Shown here piece after piece: positions 21,701 through 33,700 of a DNA stretch of 64,000 bases; position 1 is the stretch's first letter, and the number at the start of each line of letters is the position of its first letter. Both the position numbers and the translations under genes were made by a program. Source of the stretch: Anadara kagoshimensis (Eukaryota; Mollusca; Bivalvia; Arcoida; Arcidae); contig CM037865.1 in the NCBI GenBank assembly GCA_021292105.1, positions 21,799,428 through 21,863,427 on the forward strand, written 5' to 3'. Under the pieces are notes generated by a model that saw only the letters and a program-made list of their open reading frames with translations, was not told where the DNA came from and searched no databases.

Positions 21701-24700
21701 AGGTCATTGGTTCAAAGGTCAAGGTCACAGATGCGAAAGAATACTGAAATGGTTCATTATCTTGAAAACTATGAACTTTTTGTATAGGCATGTATATTAG
21801 AATGTTGTAGGTATTGATACAACGGTCATTTTGATGTATAGAAAAAGGTCATGGGTCCAAAGGTCAAGGTCACAGTAGCAAAACAGTACCAAAATCATTA
21901 ATTATCTCGAAAACTATAAACTTTTTGTATAGGCATGTATATTGGAATGTTGTTGGTTTTGATGTAACGATCATTTTGATATATAGATTAAGGTCATTGG
22001 TTGAAAGGTCAAGGTCACAGATGCGAAAGAATACTGAAAAGGTTCATTATCTTGAAAACTATGAACTTTTTGTATAGGCATGTATATTAGAATGTTGTAG
22101 GTATTGATACAACAATCATTTTGATGTATAGAAAAAGGTCATGGGTCCAAAAGGTCAAGGTCACAGTAGCAAATCAATACCAAAATGGTTCATTATCTTG
22201 AAAACTATAAACTTTTTGTATAGGCATGTATATTGGAATATTGTTAGTATTGATGTAAAGATCATTTTGATATATAGATTAAGGTCATTGGTTCAAAGGT
22301 CAAGGTCACAGATGCGAAAGAATACTGAAATGGTTCATTATCTTGAAAACTATGAACTTTTTGTATACGCATGTATATTAGAATGTTGTAGGTATTGATA
22401 CAACGATCATTTTGATGTATAGAAAAAGGTCATGGGTCAAAAGGTCAAGGTCACGGTTGCAAAACAATACCAAAAAGGTTCATAATCTCGAAAACTATGA
22501 ACTTTTCGTATAGGCATGTATATTAGAATATTGTTAGTATTGATGCAATTACCATTTTAATATATAGATTATGGTCATTGGTTCGAAGGTCAAGGTTACA
22601 GATGCGAGTAGCAAGTTTCATAAACATCAGAGTTATTGCTCCTTAAATGTAGTATTTATTGTGTTTTTGTGCTGTAAATGGCCCAGGTGAGCGGTACAGG
22701 CCCTATTGGGCCTCTTGTTTGTATAGGCATGTATATTGGAATATTGTAGGTATTGGCCTAACGATCATTTTGATATATGAATAAAGGTCGTAGGTTTAAA
22801 GGTCACGATCATAGATGCAAATGAATACTTAAATGGTTAATTATCTCAAAAACTATAAACTTTTTGTATAGGCATGTATATTGGAATATTGTAGGTATTG
22901 GCCTAACGCACATTTTAATATACAGATGTTTTAGCTGTTTATAAATAATATACTGTAGTTAGCCTATAGATATGTTATATATAGCATGCTTATATAATAA
23001 TTATTATAATTAATTTGCAAAAATACTTGCATATTATTGGCCCTTACTGCTGAAAATTTTGATATTCTCTTTTATTAATGTCATTGACCATTGAACCTCT
23101 GCATAAGATATGTACTCTTCCTCAGGTGAGCGTTAAGGCCCATGGGCCTCTTGTTCAGTTTACTGGTTTTCTCTAGGCATTTCAGTTTTCTCCATCATCC
23201 CCTGAACTGACTGTCTCTATATAAGTAAAAGAGTTTGGCCTTAAATACTTTTAATCAACTCTCTCTCACTTGCACAGTAACTATGTAATAAAGGATTTTT
23301 GTTATTGGTTGAATGTTGTATTATGCAACATCAGCATTTTTCAGGTATGTGTACAAGACAAATTTCCTTATTGCCGTTGTTTTAAGGATCACAAGTTCAT
23401 TTGGTGCATAGATTTATGCATGTGTTTCTGATCTGCTTTGTACTAGTGATCATTTATGACAATCTTTTAGTGTGGTAGTTGATTTATTAAGGCACATACA
23501 AGAACATTTTTAACTGTCTTGGAAGTCCTTAATTATGAAAGGTGTCTAACACCTTCAGTACTTTGATCAACAGTGTAGTCTATAAGTCATACAATTTGAT
23601 ATAAATACATATTCTTAAATATTTCTATCAATAAGCACAGGTTTGTCTTATGGAAATGAGTGTCCTCAGAGGTTGAACGATCTAAACATTGCACTAATGG
23701 ATCACAATACCTCCTACCAAATCAATCTCAGAAAAGATCCTAGTGTGAGAAAGTTTGTCAGCTTGTTTGCTGAAGGTCAGTGCTCTTTCTCCATGGACTC
23801 CAATTTCCTCAACCATACCTGAATATCCATTTTTAAAGCATCAGCCATGCTGAATGCTTTATAGCGATCGTTGGATTTTTTCGTATTTAGCGCCGCTCTC
23901 ATTTCACCTTGACAGCCAATCAAATCCTTCGTTTCGACTGAAATTACGGGAATTTCCATATACGGTATCCCAGGTATGTATAAACTCTAATCTGAGTGAT
24001 TGGGTCTCCCGGAAAGTTACGAAAGCAATTTTTCATCATGTACACATGTGCCGATCTGAAATGTATTCATACGCGTATTAGTCCGTTATTGTTTTTGCTG
24101 GATATATATTTTAATTCTTCACTTTTGTATGATAATTTTAAGATAAAAACCATAAAAATCCATTAAGTATACGCCCCTTGGAAAACCCAACAAAAATGAC
24201 GATCTAGTCAGTTCGCGCCGACGTTCTTCTTTTTGACCTACAGTGCTGTACATGTGGTTGTATTACAGTCGCCGCCATATTGAATTTTTTTAATTTACGC
24301 AAAGTGACATCGATAAATAAACAAAGTATGCTCATTAAACAGTTTTTAAGTTAAATAACTTTAAACATGGATCACATTTGATGATAAATTATAATTTTTT
24401 TTTTTTAAATTGATTGTCAATAATATTTCGTGTATGGGATATCCCGACCTGGTTCATTAATATTCATCATAACGTCACGAGGATTTTCCCGCTTTCATTG
24501 GGTATGTCAGTTTGCCGGTAGCGAAATTATGCATAACAAAAAAGTAGAAATCAAAGATTATTCCCAAAAATGTGATACGAAACTGAAAGAAGAAGTTTAT
24601 TTACAAGTTATTGGCTATGTTGATAAATCGTTTGTGACTCGTGAAGTTTTGTGTAGGATATCGATACCGTAGTTCGTATGCAAATTAGCCATGTGTTTGG

Positions 24701-27700
24701 GGGCATGCCTGCATTTGACACCCGATGCCCCTGCTCAAATGTATTCACATAGCGTAGTGACTGACCTTTTTAGTCCAGTACACCCTTGCCCTTTTAAAAT
24801 GATCATGACACCCTGTCCTTTTCAGTTATCAGTTTAATATAAAAACGACATGCTTTATTCTCGAATCTCTGCTACATACTTCCGATCTTCCGCACACACT
24901 CCACTTCTCACCATATGTCTCCGAAGACAGACAATTTCATCATAAATGTTCATTTAAATACCTTTTCCAGTTGTTTATTTTGAATCAACAAAATAAATCG
25001 CAAGAAAGAACAACTTGAAATCAAAATCTAACGAAACTAAAAAAAACGATGTTTTAAAATTTTCAGATAAAATTTATTTACCTTGTTACAAGTTCTTATT
25101 AGATCGTTTTTACAGTGAATATCCGATTAAAGTTGTTGTCAGTAGTTTAATCCATGGTTTTTACAACCTTTAATTTCTTTTTATGAAGCCATATTACTTT
25201 ATTTCACATAAAATGTGGCCACTGGACATGCAGGAAAACAATTGTGCTTTCTTAAGTTCTTCCGATTTCTAGAGCACCGTTGGTGAAGTAGAACAGAAAC
25301 TAAGGGCAGGGAAAATATGGTACCAATCTTGTGAACTCAACTCCTCTTACAGTTTTCAACCAAAAACTTGAAACTTCACAGAATTTTATATATATTGAAG
25401 ATGTGCACCTGACTTTATGGAAATATTTCAAGATTTTTTTCCCCATTTTTCCAGACTTTAAAACTTAGTCACTTTTTAGCAAGTATTTGAATGGGGGTAC
25501 CTACTTTGTGAACTCAACTCCTCTTACAGTTTTAACCAAAAGCCTTGAAACTTCACAGAATGTTTATATATATATTGAAGATGTGCACCTGACTTTATGG
25601 AAATATTTCAAGATTTTTTCTCCATTTTTCCAGACTTTAAAACTTAGTCACTTTTTAGCAAGTATTAGAATGGGGGTACCTACTTTGTGAACTCAACTCC
25701 TCTTACAGTTTCTTTTAAATTCAAAGTAATTTTATTGTAACATTTTAGTTGTCTAAATAATAATCAATTAATTTTCAATTAATCATATTCAGAAATATTT
25801 ACCCCTTTTGTACACAATTCTTGTCAACAAACTTTTTTTGAAAGAGACAGTTGCCTGGACAACTTCTGTAATTGGGAGGTACAGATTATTAGCTTATTAT
25901 GTCAGGATGGTTTATACCAATTCAGGCTTTTGAAGCTCACTTGGACAATTTATATATATTCAACAATAATTTTAAATACATTTAAATTATTTCTAAAACA
26001 AAGGTTTTATTTAGGGAAAATATGGTACCAATCTTGTGAACTCAACTCCTCTTACAGTTTTCAACCAAAAACTTGAAACTTCACAGAATGTTTATATATA
26101 TATTGAAGATGTGCACCTGACTTTATGGAAATATTTCAAGATTTTTTTCCCCATTTTTCCAGACTTTAAAACTTAGTCACTTTTTAGCAAGTATTTGAAT
26201 GGGGGTACCTACTTTGTGAACTCAACTCCTCTTACAGTTTTAACCAAAAGCCTTGAAACTTCACAGAATGTTTATATATATATTGAAGATGTGCACCTGA
26301 CTTTATGGAAATATTTCAAGATTTTTTCTCCATTTTTCCAGACTTTAAAACTTAGTCACTTTTTAGCAAGTATTAGAATGGGGGTACCTACTTTGTGAAC
26401 TCAACTCCTCTTACAGTTTCTTTTAAATTCAAAGTAATTTTATTGTAACATTTTAGTTGTCTAAATAATAATCAATTAATTTTCAATTAATCATATAAAA
26501 CTTAATCACTTTTTAGCAAGTATTAGAATGGGGGTACCTACTCCTCTTACAGTTTCTTTTAAATTCAAAGTAATTTTATTGTAACATTTTAGTTGTCTAA
26601 ATAATAATCAATTAATTTTCAATTAATCATATTCAGAAATATTTACCCCTTTTGTACACAATTCTTGTCAACAAACTTTTTTTGAAAGAGACAGTTGCCT
26701 GGACAACTTCTGTAATTGGGAGGTACAGATTATTAGCTTATTATGTCAGGATGGTTTATACCAATTCAGGCTTTTGAAGCTCACTTGGACAATTTATATA
26801 TATTCAACAATAATTTTAAATACATTTAAATTATTTCTAAAACAAAGGTTTTATTTAGGGAAAATATGGTACCAATCTTGTGAACTCAACTCCTCTTACA
26901 GTTTTCAACCAAAAACTTGAAACTTCACAGAATGTTTATATATATATTGAAGATGTGCACCTGACTTTATGGAAATATTTCAAGATTTTTTTCCCCATTT
27001 TTCCAGACTTTAAAACTTAGTCACTTTTTAGCAAGTATTTGAATGGGGGTACCTACTTTGTGAACTCAACTCCTCTTACAGTTTTAACCAAAAGCCTTGA
27101 AACTTCACAGAATGTTTATATATATATTGAAGATGTGCACCTGACTTTATGGAAATATTTCAAGATTTTTCTCCATTTTTCCAGACTTTAAAACTTAGTC
27201 ACTTTTTAGCAAGTATTAGAATGGGGGTACCTACTTTGTGAACTCAACTCCTCTTACAGTTTCTTTTAAATTCAAAGTAATTTTATTGTAACATTTTAGT
27301 TGTCTAAATAATAATCAATTAATTTTCAATTAATCATATTCAGAAATATTTACCCCTTTTGTACACAATTCTTGTCAACAAACTTTTTTTGAAAGAGACA
27401 GTTGCCTGGACAACTTCTGTAATTGGGAGGTACAGATTATTAGCTTATTATGTCAGGATGGTTTATACCAATTCAGGCTTTTGAAGCTCACTTGGACAAT
27501 TTATATATATTCAACAATAATTTTAAATACATTTAAATTATTTCTAAAACAAAGGTTTTATTTTTATTTTTATTTTTTTTCAAATTAATTGTGATTTCAA
27601 TGAATAAAATTAATGACTTCAACAATGGTTAATCTGTCAATTGCAAGTCAAGGGAAATAGCTGGTCATGGTGAAAGTTTTTTTTGTGATGATGACACTAT

Positions 27701-30700
27701 GTCGATGATGATGTGGCATGATGATCTGGTGAAGATGATGACAGTAATAATGATGATGATGACATTCAGTTCTGCTGCTGCCGATGATGATGTCACCATG
27801 ATGATGATGATATGACATGAGGAGATATAATGATGATGATGATGATGATGATGATGATGTGACATGAGGAGATATGATGATGATGTCACCATGATGATGA
27901 TGTGACACAAGGAGATATGATAATGATGTTGATGATGGTGATGACATGAGTTCTGTTGATGCCGATTATGATAATGATTATCGTGATGAAGAAGATGATA
28001 GTGATGGTGGTGATGAAAATAAGTTCTGCTGCTATGAATGATGATGGTGATGATGACGATATGATTGACGAACTATGATGATGATTATGATGGTGACATG
28101 AGTTCTGTTGCTACCGATGATGATGATGGTGGCAATGATGACATTCAGTACTGCTGAGCACTGCCGATAGTATGATGATGATGATGATGATGATGATGAA
28201 GATGGTGGTGATGACATTCAGTTCTGCTGCTGTCGATGATGATAATAATTCACGATGATGATGATGATGATAACAAAGCCAATGTCTTCATGCTGATGAT
28301 GTGACATGATGATGATGATGACATTCAGTACTGCTGCTGCTGATAATGATGATGATTATGTGACACAAAGAGCTATGATGATGATGTGACCATATTAATG
28401 ATGTAACATGAGGATTTCTGAAAATGATTAATATAATGGTGGTGGTAATTGTCATGGCATGGGTTCTACTGCTGCTGCTAATGACGACGATGATGATGAT
28501 GATGATGATATCTTCATGTTGATGATCAAAATGTGATATAAGGAGTGATAATGATGATGATGATGGTGATTACAGATCCAGTTTGGGTTTTCTTCCAGTC
28601 AACTGCGTTTAGTGGAGTTATGCCCCTTTCACTTTGTGAATTTTATCAAAATGATGGTTTCTCTGGACTTTTTTCAGTTACGCTTGAGATATTTCACTCA
28701 GATTTGGGGTCGGGTCTTTAGTAGCCTCTCTTGGTTTTTGAAAATTGAAAATTTATATTTATGCAAATTACTTAGTTTACTCAATTGATAAACATTCCGT
28801 GGCATGTCTATTTTGACCATTGTAACATATTTATATGTTAGAACCTAACAACTTGCATAAAAAGCAGACTTGTTGTTAGAAGCTTCCCGATCACAGTATC
28901 TATTATTTGCATGATTTTCATTTGTTACTGATTCATTAGACAAATCTCAGTTTCAAGTGCACATTTTTTTTTATCAAATTGCTCAGTTTAGCTGATGCTT
29001 CAGTACCTTCAGTACTTTGATTCTTTTAGATTGATTCCTTGGTAGATGTTGGTCAACCATATTACACACAGCTTCAGAAGGTGAAAGGAACAGAAAATCC
29101 TAATGCCTTAGTGTCAGCAGAGCAGCCAACTCAGAAGCCTGTAAGTTTGAAAGCTATTGCCATGCAATGCACATACATTTCAACATTTTGGATACTCACA
29201 AGAGTGATGCACGATTTCTAAAGGCCATAAGATGAATCTCAGCTGTTTATGCATGTGTTTTGCAACCATGAAACTTGCTCAAGGTGTCTCGTGTAATCTT
29301 GCAACCTTTTACTATCATTGCACGGTTTATCGGCCCAACCATTTTGGCTTTGGCTGTTGTTTTGGTCAGCAGCATCTTCTTTCATATTTAACTTTGTTAA
29401 CTGAAGGAGGTTCAGTATAGGTAGTATATACACCCTTGGACTCACACAAGCATTTGTACAATGGAACACATGATCACACAAGCCCTGTTTATTCAATTGC
29501 ATTGGCACACGTTCAATCATTCAATCACGTGATTACTCACACAATCCTATTAAATTATCTCGCAACATTTGCTTTCATTGTACAACAGTCAAATATAGAT
29601 GCAAGATATATTTCAATATTTAATGCCTTTGCATTGCCCAACCGTTGCTATGGATGATGCGAATTTACTTTTTCATATGCCATTATTTCGGCAACAGTTT
29701 ACAATCCAAATTAAAATTAATCAGTCACACAAATATTCTAAATGCTACTGCTTGTGCGCCAATTGTGTAATCTACACACAGGTTGTATTGTACTAAAGAA
29801 CTCCAAAATTTTTGTGACACCATGGACTCCCAAAACCATGTAATCATGCTGGTGTTGTATTTTGTGTAACATTTATCATGATTCTAAAGTATCAGTCATC
29901 GTTTTGTTGTATAGTGGGAACCAAAGCCAGCTAGGATGTTGATGATGCCCATAATGTTTTTTCATGTCACAGTTGTTATGCTGATTTTGAGGTATCTATT
30001 GTTGTTCTGTTTTATAATGGGAGCCAAAACCAACCAGGATGTTGATGATGCCCATGTTTTTTCATGTCACATTTGTTATGTTGATTTTAAGGTATCTGTT
30101 GTTGTTTTGTTTTATAATGGGAGCCAAAACCAACCAGGATGTTGATGATGCCCATAATGTTTTTTCATGTCACATTTGTTATGTTGATTTTAAGGTATCT
30201 ATTGTTGTTCTGTTTTATAGTGGGAGCCAAAACCAACCAGGATGTTAATGATGAAGTTAACTGACGGTACTACTGACATACAAGGCATGGAATACAAACC
30301 CATCTTGAATCTTAATACACAGATAAATCCTGGTACAAAAGTAAGTTAAGAGTGGATTGGAAAGGAGTAATGGTGTTTTACACACCAGTCATAATTCTTT
30401 TAACTCATATCAAGGTGTTCAGTTTTTGGATGGTGGAGTATACCTGAGTACCATGAGAAAACTACAAGTCAAGTGAGGAGTGGAATTGAGTAATTAATAG
30501 CTTTTCACAAATTTAAAACTGTTAGTATCTTAACTTCCAAAATTTGTGAAATATAGTCCTTTTCAAGTATATTTTCACCAATTCATTAAAATAGGTCTCT
30601 TTGAAAGATTTTCTCAGAAATTTAGAGCCAATGACTATCTGGAATGAAAATATAGTATAGTCTAAACAGTTTTGCACTCCAGCCAAGATTTTTTACACTT

Positions 30701-33700
30701 GCATATACATGTATATCGAGGAGAAAACCACCAGCCTTGAGCAAGTGGAATGACAAACTTACTTGTACATGTTGCACTAGGATCTGTCTTAGTGGAATTT
30801 TAATCTAGGTGACAAGAAGGCCCTTTGATCTCTAAGTTAATGTTTTAGATTTCTTGGTCATCAAGGCTCTGGTAGCTCAAGAAGTGATACCTGTAGTGTT
30901 TTAAAGTCCTAAAATTATTTCTGCAATATTTTCTTCTTAAATCTCCCTGGATATCCAAACATTTTAAAACCAATACATTTGGATTCATCCAAATAAAATC
31001 AAGTTGAGCATGTGTATAAAGAAAACATTGAAAAGTCCATTTAAAGACTGTTGTCACAAAGAGAAGTGGCAAAAACTGTTGCATTAAGGGGTCAGTTGTT
31101 TGAGGCTTGGTTAGTTTAATCAACTGAATACTTAGAATTAGAATTTTATATGATTACAGATATGTTGTGAAATTAATCTAGAAAATCATGAAATTGAATA
31201 TCATTTTATCAAATTAAGACACATCATTATAAAACTTGATTTGATAAGGACATGTTGATTTTATTCTATGTTTTTAATTTCTGTTAATCAGTGATTAAAC
31301 TAATCAAGCCTCAAACATCTGGGTCAAGGTCGTATGAAAATGGATGGTTCAAGGTCGTATGAAAATGGATGGGTCAGGGTCGTATGAAAATGGACCATAA
31401 ACAAAGTTAAAATGTAATGGAGGAGCATTACAACATAGTTTTACTCTACATTTATTTTCAGATTTTGGTACAAGGTTCAGTACTTTGTAGACATGGAGTA
31501 TTAATGTTGAATAGTAACACGGTACAGATTCTGGGAGGGGAGGTTGATACGTTGATGGAAACCAATGCTCAAGATAAACTTCTACAACAAGCTTTGTAGG
31601 TATACATGTAGATGGTTTGGTTAGCTGAATTTTGTTTTATGTTGCATTAGCAATATTTCAGTTTTTCATGACAAGACATTGCATGTAGAGCATGTACAGT
31701 ACAGACCTGTTGAAAGTTTAACACTGCATTAACAAAAGGGAGTGGAAACTATGCTATCCAGTGACAGACATATGAATAGCTAATGGCTGAAACAGCTACT
31801 GACAAGTTGTCAAGAAATATTAAATGAGGGTTCAAAATAAGCCGCTGATTTGGCACCAATTTCTTAGCACAGTGTTAAACTTTCGACAGCCTGTACTGTA
31901 CTGTTGAAAGATAGAATATGATTTTTTTTAGAAAACATGTACATGTACTTGGTAATGCACAAAGCACAATAAAGTATATACATGTACTATAGAGATGGTC
32001 ATTATAGCAGGTTTTTGTACAGCGTGAAAACGCGTACATTGTTGTCACTTTCTTCCAAGATATCGAGCTTCTTTGCTATGAAATTATAAGATATGAGTAC
32101 ACCTGGAAATAGTGCGCCTGGTAAATGAGCGTGAAAGAAGTATATCTGTTTTATCGTGAGATATGTATTCTGAGACGGGTAATGCATTTGGTTACATATG
32201 CACATTTGGAATAAATTTTCGGAATACATTTCGGAATCTAGTAAAATATTGCGACGGGATGCACCTAATAATTTCTGCAATTTGGCGAACTGATCTCATG
32301 TTTACAATAAAAAGTAGTTCGAGAAGTTTGCGTCCTACGATGTAAAATCATAACTTTTTATGAAATGAACAGCAACGGCAGGTTGTTTAATTAATTCTTC
32401 GCGAAATCTACGGAAATTTAAATTTATTTTGAAGGTTATGATAACGTATTTTGATGTTTAGGCAATTGTGTCATATTTTAAAATGTTTATCGATTAGATT
32501 TTACTTTCGTGAAAGGGAGATAATTCGTACAGTGTTGTGTACAGTCGTTTTACCAGTTCCGAACAGGGTTTCATATAAGTGCTGCTGCCGACGTCGTCCA
32601 CAAGCAGAGGAAATAAAATTTATGTTGTGTAATAATACAAATGTTAACTGATTCCAAAATATCGACACCTGTCCTCAAAAACATGTGGTAGTATGTTTTC
32701 TTGAAAAAAGCATTTCCGTGAACACGATTTGTTTACATCGTTAAACTAGGTCACCAACAATCTGTCGACCTTTTAGGAAGCGGTTGAAGTTTAATATTAT
32801 TTAAACAATTAATGCCCAAACATTCAAGTAGAAGCAAATTTAGAAAGTTATTTTGCGATTCCTTTAATTGAACGGGATTGGAATTTTAGATTATTCGGTA
32901 GTAAAAATTCGGAACTGGTAAAACAACTGTACTTCACCATTAACATGAAACGGGAATATTGTGAGTGACAATCAGCAGTTAATTAAAACCCAGATTAACA
33001 GCAAATGATCCAGTTACATACAACCGATAGAATGTACCCCCTCATAGCGACGGTAGGATCTGCAAAACTCTTTCTCTCTATCCGAAATGACAAAACGATC
33101 GGGTACAACTTTTTTGAATTTTAATTACCGATTGTCTTTTACATATATTTATGAAATTATTATTTGCTACCATTTAATTCAGCAATACATGGTTTGGTAC
33201 ATTGTTTCTTTTTCAAAAAAAAAAAAAAAAAAAAACATCCGTCGGACTATGCATTGATCGACCCCCCCCCCCCCCCGAATTTTCGGTTATATTCTGTCTT
33301 GCCACAACACAATTTTCCCAACTACTGTACGCTGTACAACAGCACGACAGTGCTATGTTTCAGTATATAGGCACACTGCACATATTAAATTTTTGCAACT
33401 TTACCTGGTGGTGTTTTGATATAAGTGATTATACTTGGCTGGGCACAATTCTGAGGGTGAATCAGAGTAAGGATGTTCCAGTGCAGGTTGTGTCACTTAT
33501 TTTAAGCTATTGAGTTTACAGATAATGGATGAAAGTGCCTTGAGAAAGTCACTGTCCTTAGGCAAGCAAACTGACAAACTTCTTGCACTAGGATCTGCCT
33601 GAGCGGGATTCAAATCTAGGCAGTGAAAGGAACTGAGAAATATATGCCAGCACCTTAGACACACTGTCAATCATGTTTACATGGAAGTAGCCTTGTGTAA

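Larger units (their letters stand above)
23860..29022 (+). repeat. Segmental duplication, copy 2, inside the RMI1 intron
   Basis: Same order of modules as 11624-16692 but lacking the 1262 bp transposon and with the 178 bp repeat block expanded by tandem duplication of about 706 bp (start points near 25309, 26014 and 26858). Its right edge falls 8 bp before RMI1 exon b, so the branch-point region of that exon lies within duplicated sequence. Confidence 0.9.

Noticed and set aside
22141-22398. Frame containing repeated YRLRSLVQRSRSQMRKNTE
   Set aside because: Translation of family 2 core units; the same frame appears at 37950-38132.
25487-26398. Identical 67-codon frames repeated 708 bp apart
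   Set aside because: They reflect the tandem block; the third block breaks the frame by a 1 bp deletion.
27648-28217. His/Ser-rich frames on the minus strand in duplication copy 2
   Set aside because: Same simple-repeat origin as in copy 1.
29936-30248. Tandem frames MLMMPIMFFHVTVVMLILRY
   Set aside because: Produced by the repeated exon c acceptor units in a shifted frame, not a protein.
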